A DNA stretch of 6,597 nt, from NCBI GenBank assembly GCA_045580485.1, contig JAZNNW010000122.1:1-6597 (forward strand), in the 5' to 3' direction. Below are positions 1 to 4,979 of this stretch, in pieces. Numbering within the stretch: the first letter of the stretch is position 1; each line of letters starts with the position of its first letter. The position numbers and the translations under genes were made by a program. A model generated the notes under the pieces. It searched no databases and was not told the DNA's origin. It saw nothing but the letters and a program-made list of their open reading frames with translations. This stretch comes from Avoscillospira sp045580485 (GTDB taxonomy: Bacteria > Bacillota > Clostridia > Oscillospirales > Oscillospiraceae).

Positions 1-297
1 AAAAGGGACGGGTACTTCTACGGAAGTGACCAGTTCTTTTTTCTTACATCAACATCAGGGACATCGTCCACAAGTTCACTACGAATATCAACACGCTACA
101 GCAGTGACTCGTACACTACAAACGGGTCAACCAATACAACTGGCTATGGAGTTTATGCCGATACGATTTACTCGGACGGACGGATTCGCATCAGACGCAG
201 ATACAATTCTACATATTCACTGACCGTCAACAGCACATACAAGGTCGAGGTCTATCTGTTAGATCCGGCTGGCGGTGTGCCGATTTTCCAAGAGTAA
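1..297 (+). CDS. 3' end of a phage structural (probably tail) protein, partial
   Basis: Frame 1 is open from the first base to a TAA at 295-297, giving 98 residues with no usable start inside, so this is the C-terminal part of a gene beginning upstream. The sequence is rich in Ser, Thr, Tyr and Gly (for example TSTSGTSSTSS near residues 16-26) and ends in an alternating hydrophobic, beta-strand-like stretch (SLTVNSTYKVEVYLLDPAGG). That composition is usual for C-terminal domains of tail-tip, baseplate or fibre proteins. It is followed after 19 bp by two small genes with a virion-type N-terminal module, and then by lysis genes, which fits the end of a tail operon. No catalytic motif is visible. 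The exact tail role is inference from composition and position. Confidence 0.75.
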   Translation, partial: KRDGYFYGSDQFFFLTSTSGTSSTSSLRISTRYSSDSYTTNGSTNTTGYGVYADTIYSDGRIRIRRRYNSTYSLTVNSTYKVEVYLLDPAGGVPIFQE

Positions 298-316
298 AAA
301 GTAAAGGAGAAAACAC

Positions 317-700
317 ATGGCTTATACACCAAAGGACTGGGTAACCGGTGAGGTTATCACTGAATCCGCATTAGATCACATCGAGCAGGGAATCGCAAAC
401 GCTGGTCTGGTCGTTCTTGAAGTTACCAAGGACGGCAGTACGTACACTCTGAGCAAATCATACAATCAGATCGTGGCAATGCTGAATGCCGGGGCTGTCC
501 CGGCTATCTGGGATGGTAACGGCGATGTAAAGAACCTGTATGTACTGTCATACACAGGCACGTTCCTCGATTCGCCATTTGCCAATTTCAATCCGATTGG
601 CGAACTGTCATCAGCGGATGCCGTACCGGTGTTTATGTTTGGAATCCCACAGGATGGCACAGCTGACGATAACATGGTCTTTGACGAGAGCAACAGCTGA
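317..700 (+). CDS. Small phage tail/fibre-type protein with shared N-terminal module (copy 1)
   Basis: A 127-aa protein whose ATG is preceded by a strong AAAGGAG at 303-309. Residues 1-27 (MAYTPKDWVTGEVITESALD then HIEQGIA) match the motif W-x-x-G-x-x-I-T-x-x-x-L-[ND]-H-[IM]-E-x-G-I found at the N-terminus of many Bacillota phage tail, baseplate or head-fibre proteins, where it is thought to be a particle-attachment segment; that family link is from memory. Residues 30-127 are different: a beta-rich domain (VVLEVTKDGSTYTLSKSYNQ, then AVPAIWDGNGDVKNLYVLSY) with an acidic C-terminus. The next gene begins with nearly the same 27 residues but diverges afterwards, so the pair are paralogous adaptors carrying different distal domains. 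It could equally be a minor decoration protein; no enzyme motif is visible. Confidence 0.85.
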   Translation: MAYTPKDWVTGEVITESALDHIEQGIANAGLVVLEVTKDGSTYTLSKSYNQIVAMLNAGAVPAIWDGNGDVKNLYVLSYTGTFLDSPFANFNPIGELSSADAVPVFMFGIPQDGTADDNMVFDESNS

Positions 701-718
701 CAGACAAACTGCTCACTT

Positions 719-737
719 CATAGGGTTTATCCCTATG
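719..737 (+). other. Short perfect stem-loop between the two paralogous tail genes
   Basis: CATAGGG (719-725) and CCCTATG (731-737) form a perfect 7-bp stem with a 5-nt loop TTTAT, located 19 bp after the stop of the upstream gene and 18 bp before the ribosome site of the downstream gene. No T-run follows, so it is not an ordinary intrinsic terminator. It could act as an mRNA-stabilising or processing hairpin, or be chance. Confidence 0.35.
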
Positions 738-769
738 CACTTAACTACAATACATAGGAGAACAAAAAA

Positions 770-1129
770 ATGGCATATGTACCAAAAGATTGGGTGACAG
801 GAGAAGTCATCACAGAACAGGCTTTAGATCACATCGAACAGGGGGTTGCAGGGATGATTATGTATGTCCACATAACAATGACAGACAATGTCGCTACAAT
901 GGACAAAACGCTCAGAGAAATCGCCAACGCACTTGCAAGTGGTGTCATTGTTGCCGTGTTAACGAACGGGGGTTCTGAACTTGAATACAGTTTTGATTTT
1001 GTTTATGGCACAATGATTGATACGGTCAGTAACGACTACGTTGTGACGCTCATGAGCGACCCATCAGGGCAGAATATCAGCTTTAGAGCAACTTCCGCAG
1101 ATGACTATCCCAGCTATGACTTTGGTTAA
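770..1129 (+). CDS. Small phage tail/fibre-type protein with shared N-terminal module (copy 2)
   Basis: A 119-aa protein with ATG at 770, behind AGGAG at 756-760. Residues 1-27 are identical to the preceding paralogue at 24 of 27 positions (differences only at residues 4, 17 and 26), after which there is no clear similarity. Of the 24 identical residues, 12 are encoded by different codons, so the N-terminal module has been kept by selection over a long time and is not a recent copy. The remainder (about residues 29-119: MIMYVHITMTDNVATMDKTL, then a segment with ALASGVIVAVLTNGGSELEY) looks like a small alpha/beta domain of unknown role. It ends just upstream of an intrinsic terminator, so it is the last gene of the structural operon. 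A virion-associated adaptor or receptor-binding accessory role is inferred from the module and position. Confidence 0.85.
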   Translation: MAYVPKDWVTGEVITEQALDHIEQGVAGMIMYVHITMTDNVATMDKTLREIANALASGVIVAVLTNGGSELEYSFDFVYGTMIDTVSNDYVVTLMSDPSGQNISFRATSADDYPSYDFG

Positions 1130-1141
1130 TTAATCACACAC

Positions 1142-1170
1142 AGGGCAGTCACGCACTGCCCTTTTTCTTT
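1142..1170 (+). terminator. Rho-independent terminator closing the tail operon
   Basis: AGGGCAGT (1142-1149) pairs perfectly with ACTGCCCT (1155-1162) around a 5-nt loop CACGC, and a T-rich tract runs from 1162 to 1170 (T5-C-T3). It begins 13 bp after the stop at 1129 and ends 14 bp before the endolysin start, so transcription into the lysis genes must come from read-through or antitermination; no obvious promoter was seen in the 14 bp between. Confidence 0.85.
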
Positions 1171-1184
1171 AATAGGTACAAACT

Positions 1185-2495
1185 ATGGACAAACTGGTTT
1201 TCGGCATGCACCATCTGGCAATCAGTCAGATTGGTACGCTGATTGATGGTAAGCCACACTACAGTCATCCGAACTATGCGCTTGACTTGGTCGGCGAGGA
1301 CACAGGCATTGACTTCTGGCTGAACAAGGAAGCAAGCACATGTTTCTTCTGCGCTGGCTCTTTCGGCACTAGGGAAACGGGGAATACCCGTTTTTTCATC
1401 ACATGCGATGAGAACGGAAAAGCCACGCCTGTCATGTGTGCGGATGGGAAAGAGCGCATCATCACCATTGCCATGACGCATTCGGAAAAGGACTATGAAA
1501 TCTACAAGATTTACCGCCCCGGTGACGAGATGTTCCGAGAGGGTACTGCCGGAAGGGCAACGGGCAACCATATCCACATCGAGGTGGCAGAGGGCGCAGT
1601 CAGGACAAAGTACTGGGATGCAAAACTCGGAGTCTATCGGATGAAGGGCGAGATGAACCCGGTGGATGCCTTTTTCGTACTTGAACCGTATACCACAGTG
1701 GTGGATACAAAGGGGCTGAATTTCAAGACCACTCAAACAACACGAATGGAGACTAATATGAACGATGCAGAAAAGCTGGTAGCTTATGCAGAAACGCAGA
1801 TCGGCAAGGATGGCACTGACTACTGGAATTATTTCGGATACAAGGATGACTGGTGCAGTGAGTTTATATCATACTGCGCTAACAAATGCGGTTTTGTACC
1901 ATCCAAAATGCCTAAGGCAGATACCTGTGCCAAGGCGATGGACTTTTACAAGTCCAGAAACCAGTTGCACAAGAAGACCGATTATCAGCCGAAGCCGGGT
2001 GATATCGTCTTTTTTGGAGACAAAGGCACAGAACATACCGCCATCGTATCAAGGGTACAGACCGGGCAGATTACCGTCATAGAGGGCAACGCTGGCAGTA
2101 CGGACTACCGCAAATCGAAGGTCTGCGAGACGATCTACAAAAGGGACAATCCTTGGCTGTGGGGCTACGCAAACCCACTGTCTGAGGGCAGTCCCAAACA
2201 GGTCAATCTGGTGGACGAACTGAAAAAGAATCACAGAAACTGGGTCAGTGGCGGTATTGCCGGGGTGAACGGCACGGTCTTCACAGTGCCGAAGAAATCC
2301 ACGCTGAAGCTGTCTATTTTCCATAACTCTACATACACGCTTAACTCCGAGTGGCATGTAGCCACAGGGGGCAAAAGTGCTTTCAAAGTATCTCAGGCAA
2401 CATCCACGGTAAGCGTGACTGTTCTGGACGAAGAACATGTGCTGGTCAAGTCGCAGGCAGGCAGTCCGAGAACCTATTGGATGTACTTGGAATAA
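1185..2495 (+). CDS. Endolysin with two peptidase domains: N-terminal M23-like, central CHAP
   Basis: A 436-aa cell-wall hydrolase expected to cut peptidoglycan peptide bonds for host lysis. Residues 1-175 show an M23 (LytM-like) zinc peptidase pattern: H28 and D34 in SHPNYALDLVG, H99 in MTHSEKD, and H129-x-H131 in GNHIHIEV. The first His-Asp spacing is five residues instead of the classical three. Residues 192-335 are a CHAP domain: catalytic C224 in WCSEF, PGDIVFFG at 271-278, H284 in EHTAIVS, and E300 in IEGN. Residues 336-436 are beta-rich without a recognised family and probably form the wall-binding domain. There is no signal peptide, so export would rely on the following holin. The ATG at 1185 has only a modest site, TAGG at 1173-1176. 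A second ATG lies exactly at the CHAP boundary behind a GGAG. The position between tail genes and holin supports endolysin rather than a tail lysin. Confidence 0.93.
   Translation: MDKLVFGMHHLAISQIGTLIDGKPHYSHPNYALDLVGEDTGIDFWLNKEASTCFFCAGSFGTRETGNTRFFITCDENGKATPVMCADGKERIITIAMTHSEKDYEIYKIYRPGDEMFREGTAGRATGNHIHIEVAEGAVRTKYWDAKLGVYRMKGEMNPVDAFFVLEPYTTVVDTKGLNFKTTQTTRMETNMNDAEKLVAYAETQIGKDGTDYWNYFGYKDDWCSEFISYCANKCGFVPSKMPKADTCAKAMDFYKSRNQLHKKTDYQPKPGDIVFFGDKGTEHTAIVSRVQTGQITVIEGNAGSTDYRKSKVCETIYKRDNPWLWGYANPLSEGSPKQVNLVDELKKNHRNWVSGGIAGVNGTVFTVPKKSTLKLSIFHNSTYTLNSEWHVATGGKSAFKVSQATSTVSVTVLDEEHVLVKSQAGSPRTYWMYLE
1748..1760 (+). promoter_or_regulatory. Possible internal ribosome site and start inside the endolysin gene
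   Basis: GGAG at 1748-1751 lies 6 nt before an in-frame ATG at 1758 (residue M192), which is precisely the linker between the M23 and CHAP domains. A start here would make a separate 245-aa CHAP plus C-terminal-domain protein. Internal starts giving a second, shorter lysin subunit are established in several Gram-positive phage endolysins, although there the extra product is usually a free wall-binding domain. The site is read directly from the sequence; its use is inference. Confidence 0.45.
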
Positions 2496-2514
2496 CGAAA
2501 GTAGGTGATACAAT

Positions 2515-2763
2515 ATGGGCAACATAAACTGGAAGCGGAAACTCACAAGCCGTAAGCTGTGGGTCGCTATCGCCGGATTCATCAGCGGACTGATGATTTA
2601 CGCAGGCAGATCCGAATCGGAAGCTTCACAGGTTGGCGGTCTCATCATGAGCGCTGCTGCTGTGGTAGGCTATCTGATCGGAGAAGGACTTGCGGACTCA
2701 TCGCCGACTGACTATCCGGCAGACGAGTATGACGAGGACGAAGGCAATGATGGAGTGGCTTAG
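2515..2763 (+). CDS. Phage holin with two membrane helices
   Basis: An 82-aa small membrane protein with the layout of a class II holin: a short basic N-terminus (NINWKRKLTSRK, residues 3-14), a membrane helix at about 15-31, a short charged turn (RSESEAS, 32-38), a second helix at about 40-59, and a strongly acidic C-terminal tail (DEYDEDEG). The N-terminal INWK-x-KLTSRK-x-W pattern is typical of Bacillota phage holins of the superfamily annotated as phage_holin_5. Holins form lesions in the cytoplasmic membrane at a set time, letting the endolysin reach the wall. The start is fixed by AGGTGAT (2503-2509), which matches the 16S anti-SD well and lies 5 nt before ATG. It follows the endolysin by 19 bp and overlaps the next gene. 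The order endolysin-then-holin is the reverse of the more common order. Confidence 0.8.
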   Translation: MGNINWKRKLTSRKLWVAIAGFISGLMIYAGRSESEASQVGGLIMSAAAVVGYLIGEGLADSSPTDYPADEYDEDEGNDGVA

Positions 2764-3040
2764 TCCGATATACTCCAGTGTGATTTCCCTGGTCGTTGGC
2801 TATCTTGTCGCAAGATTACGGCAGATGAAGAATGCCAACAAAGCCGAAAGGGAAGCACTCGGAGCATTACTCAGAAACGACATGTTCATGATTTACGAAA
2901 CGTACAGGGATGCCGAGGAAGTTCCCACTCGATACCAAGAGGAGATGGCATCGCTGTACAAAGCGTATCATGGTCTTGGATTTAACAACCTTGGAACGAA
3001 AATCCATGACGAAATCATGTCGAAGAAAACCAAGGTTTAA
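2750..3040 (+). CDS. Single-helix membrane protein of the lysis cassette (holin partner or antiholin candidate)
   Basis: A 96-aa protein with one membrane helix at about residues 4-23 (SPIYSSVISLVVGYLVARL), then a soluble, mostly helical part with the motifs EALGALLRND (35-44) and LYKAYHGLGFNN (69-80). Small Bacillota phage proteins of this layout, with an aLLR-x-x-M start and a Y-x-x-YH-x-LG-x-N motif, are commonly found beside holins and are usually left unnamed; this is recalled, not searched. ATG at 2750 is chosen because AAGG (2741-2744) lies 5 nt upstream; ATG 2747 is too close to it. The frame stays open upstream to 2690, but that stretch (RTHRRLTIRQTSMTRTK) is only the out-of-frame copy of the holin tail. 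The 14-bp overlap with the holin stop implies translational coupling. Function as antiholin or second holin is inference. Confidence 0.75.
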   Translation: MEWLSPIYSSVISLVVGYLVARLRQMKNANKAEREALGALLRNDMFMIYETYRDAEEVPTRYQEEMASLYKAYHGLGFNNLGTKIHDEIMSKKTKV

Positions 3041-3121
3041 GTTCCTACGATAACACTCATTTAAGATACCTAATAGAAAAGTCTGGTCACTCTCCAAGAC
3101 TGGTTAATCAAAGCAACGAAA

Positions 3122-3155
3122 AGACCGCTGACTCCCCTCAGCGGTCTCTTTTTTT
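3122..3155 (+). terminator. Strong rho-independent terminator after the lysis cassette
   Basis: AGACCGCTGA (3122-3131) and TCAGCGGTCT (3138-3147) make a perfect 10-bp stem with loop CTCCCC, followed by C and seven Ts (3149-3155). It ends late transcription before the candidate attachment site. The 80 bp between the last late gene and this terminator hold only a weak hairpin (AGTCTGG 3080-3086 with CCA-A-GACT 3094-3101) and no gene. Confidence 0.92.
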
Positions 3156-3163
3156 ATGCCCAA

Positions 3164-3184
3164 TGGTCAATTTTTTGGTCAACT
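3164..3184 (+). repeat. Left pair of TGGTCAAC-type direct repeats (candidate integrase arm sites)
   Basis: TGGTCAATT at 3164-3172 and TGGTCAACT at 3176-3184 are direct repeats 12 bp apart, about one helical turn. The same octamer reappears as a close pair at the right border of the non-coding region, the arrangement expected of arm-type sites bound by the N-terminal domain of a tyrosine integrase. Confidence 0.5.
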
Positions 3185-3357
3185 ATACAGTAGAAGCGAA
3201 AAATCAGACTAGTATACTTGTTTCCGAAAGTTACAGAAAAGTTAAGTAAATAGTGCGTTTTTTGCACATTTAATTTGTTACAGAAATCGTTAGTAACAAC
3301 ATCCAGATTTATGGCATAAAATCTAAAGTCAGCTTAAACACTGACAATTTTCGCCAT

Positions 3358-3377
3358 TGGTCAACTGTTGGTCAACT
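3358..3377 (+). repeat. Right pair of TGGTCAAC direct repeats overlapping the int stop codon
   Basis: TGGTCAACT occurs at 3358-3366 and 3369-3377, 11 bp apart and in the same orientation as the left pair. The int stop codon (TGA on the minus strand, 3372-3374) lies inside the second copy. A further TGGTCAAC is at 3409-3416, within the last codons of int. Confidence 0.55.
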
Positions 3378-4406
3378 TTTATGTAGATTTGCTATAGTTT
3401 CGTTCATCTGGTCAACGGTAGACTGCATCAAATGCTTGTAAACTCTGAGTACAGTCTGCTCTGTATCGCCGATTCTGTCGGCTATCGCTTTCGTAGGCAC
3501 TCCGGCAGCGTACAGTATAGATACATGCGAGTGCCGGAAGTCATGTATGCGGATTCGCTTTACGCCTGACTTCTTTACCGCAACTTCTTTCTGGTAATCG
3601 AGGACTGCAGGCGATACCGATACATTACCACCGAAAAGATACGGTCCCGGCTCAGATAACAACGGCTCAATCTTTGCGTACAGAGACGGATCTAGCTTTA
3701 CTTTCCGTACATGCTTGTTTTTGATCGCTGATTCCCTGGAAGCGTGATTTGAAAGGGTTTCGTCAAAGATACACATGTGGTCTGGGGTTATTTTGCTTTT
3801 CTTCATTGCGATTGCTTCACCTTTGCGACAACCGGTCCAGAAGATAAATTCGTACATGACCTTCATAAGGGGCGATTCTACGGCATTCAGGAACGTATCG
3901 AATTCATCGACCGTCCATACATCCATTTCCTTGTTAGCTTCTTCCTGCGTCTTTTTAAAGGGCTTGAGGACGCTTGCCGGGGAGCGGTAGTCATATACGC
4001 TTTCAGCGAATCGGAAGACAGCTTTTATCTTTGCAATGATTTGCGTTGTTGTTCCTGTGCTGTACCCTTTCTCGCTCAAGGATAACCGCCATTTCATCAT
4101 ATCTTCTCTTGTAATACGGTTAATCGGCGTATCCTGGAAACCGAACATACTGTATGCAAATTCGCACTGTGTGATGGTAGGCTGCAGTAGCTGGTCAGCT
4201 TTATGGCGCATCTCGGCAATCTCACGGAAGGTCGGCAAATCATCTGCGGACTGTGCGATCTCATCGGTTATGCGGACTTCCCATTTTTTAGCTTCACGCT
4301 TGGTCTCGAAACCTCTTTTTTTCTTCCAGCGGACAGTCCCGTCTTTATTTTTAACTTTAACAACGGCATACCATTTACCCGTTGTTTTGTCTTTGCTTAC
4401 ACTCAT
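3372..4406 (-). CDS. int: Tyrosine-type phage integrase
   Basis: A 344-aa site-specific recombinase that would join attP to the bacterial attB. Residues about 1-50 form an AP2-like arm-binding domain (GKWYAVVKVKNKDGTVRW, then FETKREAKKWE). Residues about 58-140 are the SAM-like core-binding domain. Residues 160-344 are the catalytic domain with R194 (TGCRKGEA), a lysine in the NKHVRKVKL strand (229-238), H288 and R291 (IHDFRHSH) and the nucleophile Y323 (VLRVYKHL). The box II residue that is usually His or Trp is Asp here (IGDTEQ, D314), a deviation also recalled from some other Bacillota integrases. The start at 4406 is fixed by AAGGAG (4417-4412) 5 nt upstream; the frame extends further to a TTG at 4460 without a ribosome site. 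A weak -10 (TATATT, 4446-4441) lies upstream. The length is normal for the family. Confidence 0.95.
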   Translation of the reverse strand: MSVSKDKTTGKWYAVVKVKNKDGTVRWKKKRGFETKREAKKWEVRITDEIAQSADDLPTFREIAEMRHKADQLLQPTITQCEFAYSMFGFQDTPINRITREDMMKWRLSLSEKGYSTGTTTQIIAKIKAVFRFAESVYDYRSPASVLKPFKKTQEEANKEMDVWTVDEFDTFLNAVESPLMKVMYEFIFWTGCRKGEAIAMKKSKITPDHMCIFDETLSNHASRESAIKNKHVRKVKLDPSLYAKIEPLLSEPGPYLFGGNVSVSPAVLDYQKEVAVKKSGVKRIRIHDFRHSHVSILYAAGVPTKAIADRIGDTEQTVLRVYKHLMQSTVDQMNETIANLHKS

Positions 4407-4482
4407 ATTTGCTCCTTGTCTGATGCGGTGCATCTGGTAAAATATAGAGTCGTACGGCAAACGGTGGATTTCATTTTTTCGT

Positions 4483-4517
4483 CAGAAGACAGGCGTTGGG
4501 CATGCGCCTGTTTTCTG
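4483..4517. other. Long 13-bp stem-loop between repressor and integrase genes
   Basis: CAGAAGACAGGCG (4483-4495) pairs with CGCCTGTTTTCTG (4505-4517): 13 bp with a single G-U pair and a 9-nt loop. On the + strand a shorter stem followed by TTTTCTGTT resembles a weak intrinsic terminator; on the minus strand an A-run follows instead. It lies 77 bp upstream of the int start, so it could insulate int from neighbouring transcription or shape its leader. The remaining bases between int and the repressor hold no credible gene. Confidence 0.5.
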
Positions 4518-4610
4518 TTGCACAACCGCACGAATGTGGTTTAATAATCTTGTTTCATGGTAGCTTTCGGATAGTCATCATAACCTCTTCTATCTTCGTG
4601 ATAGGGAAAG

Positions 4611-4638
4611 ACCCCCGTAGTGGTCAACGGGGGTTTTT
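4611..4638. terminator. GC-rich stem-loop at the 3' end of the repressor gene, probably a bidirectional terminator
   Basis: ACCCCCGT (4611-4618) and ACGGGGGT (4627-4634) form a perfect 8-bp stem with an 8-nt loop. On + it is followed by five Ts (4634-4638); on minus it is followed by CTTTCCC, a weaker tract. The repressor stop (4624-4626) lies in the loop, so the hairpin is at the exact end of that gene. The loop also contains TGGTCAAC (4621-4628), the octamer repeated around the attP candidate. Confidence 0.65.
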
Positions 4639-4851
4639 CATTGAATAAAGAATGGTAATATAATCTGTATCTAATACCACTGCATACCTTGCGAGATCCT
4701 CTACGGTGATTTGCGTTTCTCCCAGTTCGATTCTGGATACGGTGTTCTTGGATTTGTAACCCAGACGCTCGGCGGCTTCTTCAAGACTGAGTCCTTTCTG
4801 TTTTCGCAACCTTCTCAACTCCGCACCGATTGCTTTACTTATGTTTCCCAT
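4624..4851 (-). CDS. Short XRE-family HTH repressor of the lysogeny switch
   Basis: A 75-aa DNA-binding protein made of a single HTH_3 (Cro/CI-type) domain. Helix 1 is about residues 6-18, helix 2 LSLEEAAERLG (21-31), recognition helix 3 KSKNTVSRIELG (33-44), then helices at 49-61 and 63-72. The gene is divergent from a Cro-like gene and upstream of int on the same strand, the standard place for the lysogeny repressor. The ATG at 4851 has AAGGA (4860-4856) 4 nt upstream. Unlike typical CI proteins (about 200 aa) it has no C-terminal dimerisation or self-cleavage domain, so direct RecA-dependent autocleavage is not expected; induction would need another route such as an antirepressor or Cro competition. 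Assignment as repressor and not a secondary regulator rests on position and operators. Confidence 0.85.
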   Translation of the reverse strand: MGNISKAIGAELRRLRKQKGLSLEEAAERLGYKSKNTVSRIELGETQITVEDLARYAVVLDTDYITILYSMKNPR

Positions 4852-4872
4852 ATGATCCTTCTTTCTATCTAT

Positions 4873-4881
4873 AATATACCA
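4873..4881 (-). promoter_or_regulatory. Likely repressor promoter (extended -10)
   Basis: Read on the minus strand, TGG-TATATT (4881-4873) is an extended -10 element. No good -35 is present, which suits an extended -10 promoter. Start would fall near 4866, leaving a short leader with the ribosome site at 4860-4856. Operator O1 lies just upstream, over the -35 to -20 zone, so bound repressor or Cro could control it. Confidence 0.5.
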
Positions 4882-4888
4882 GAAAAAA

Positions 4889-4903
4889 TCCTAAAATATA
4901 GGA
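4889..4903. promoter_or_regulatory. Operator O1 of the genetic switch
   Basis: TCCTA-AAATA-TAGGA, an inverted repeat of 5-bp half-sites with 5-bp spacing, the same pattern and spacing found at 4949-4963 and 5208-5222. It is placed upstream of the repressor -10 and within the 128-bp divergent intergenic region. Confidence 0.75.
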
Positions 4904-4912
4904 AAAAAAGCC

Positions 4913-4941
4913 TTGCAAAAGGAAAAAATACCTGTTACTAT
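4913..4941 (+). promoter_or_regulatory. Rightward early (lytic) promoter PR
   Basis: TTGCAA at 4913-4918, exactly 17 bp, then TACTAT at 4936-4941 with an upstream TG at 4933-4934 giving an extended -10 (TGnTACTAT). Predicted start is near 4948, inside operator O2, so occupancy of O2 should block initiation. It drives the Cro-like gene, whose ATG is about 32 nt downstream, and probably the early genes beyond. Confidence 0.8.
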
Positions 4942-4945
4942 AGTG

Positions 4946-4966
4946 TTGTCCTAAAAAAGAGGACAA
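4946..4966. promoter_or_regulatory. Operator O2 over the PR start site
   Basis: TTGTCCT (4946-4952) and AGGACAA (4960-4966) are perfect 7-bp inverted arms around AAAAAAG. The core TCCTA-AAAAA-GAGGA (4949-4963) matches O1 and O3. Its centre is 60 bp from that of O1. It covers the predicted +1 of PR. Confidence 0.8.
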
Positions 4967-4979
4967 GAAAGGAGAGTTG

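Larger units (their letters stand above)
3160..3420. other. Candidate phage attachment site (attP) region
   Basis: A non-coding AT-rich stretch lies between the lysis-cassette terminator and the 3' end of the convergent integrase gene, the classical attP position in temperate siphophages. It is bordered on the left by two TGGTCAA(C) copies and on the right by two more, with a fifth inside the end of int. Between them are two imperfect direct repeats beginning GTTACAGAAA (3230-3239 and 3277-3286, 47 bp apart, both followed by GTTA and GTAA), a perfect palindrome AGTATACT (3211-3218) and an odd palindrome GTTAGTAAC (3289-3297). These are plausible integrase and excisionase contacts around a core. 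The core itself cannot be fixed without attL/attR or the bacterial site. No protein-coding frame is credible here. Confidence 0.6.

Noticed and set aside
26..223. A separate 65-aa gene near the window start
   Set aside because: Frame 1 is open across the entire segment and ends properly before the next ribosome site; the 65-codon frame is an out-of-frame overlap with no ribosome site.
1149..1736. Long minus-strand open frame (195 codons) opposite the endolysin
   Set aside because: It is an antisense shadow of a strongly supported gene with complete catalytic motifs; its product is Cys/His-scattered without domain features.
2049..2582. Minus-strand open frame (177 codons) spanning the endolysin end and holin start
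   Set aside because: It crosses two genes on the other strand that have good ribosome sites and recognisable domains; no promoter or ribosome site supports it.
3156..3371. CRISPR array, tRNA or small RNA gene in the non-coding region before int
   Set aside because: Repeats are only 8-10 bp and irregularly spaced, no cloverleaf could be found, and no promoter-terminator pair encloses a plausible RNA gene.
4036..4440. Plus-strand open frames opposite the integrase
   Set aside because: They are complementary to the integrase, whose catalytic residues and start are clear; the products are low-complexity hydrophobic stretches.
4920..4933. AGG-N8-CCT element as a fourth operator between O1 and O2
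   Set aside because: The half-sites are short and in the reverse orientation to the TCCTA...TAGGA pattern; it lies in the spacer of PR and is likely chance in an A-rich region.
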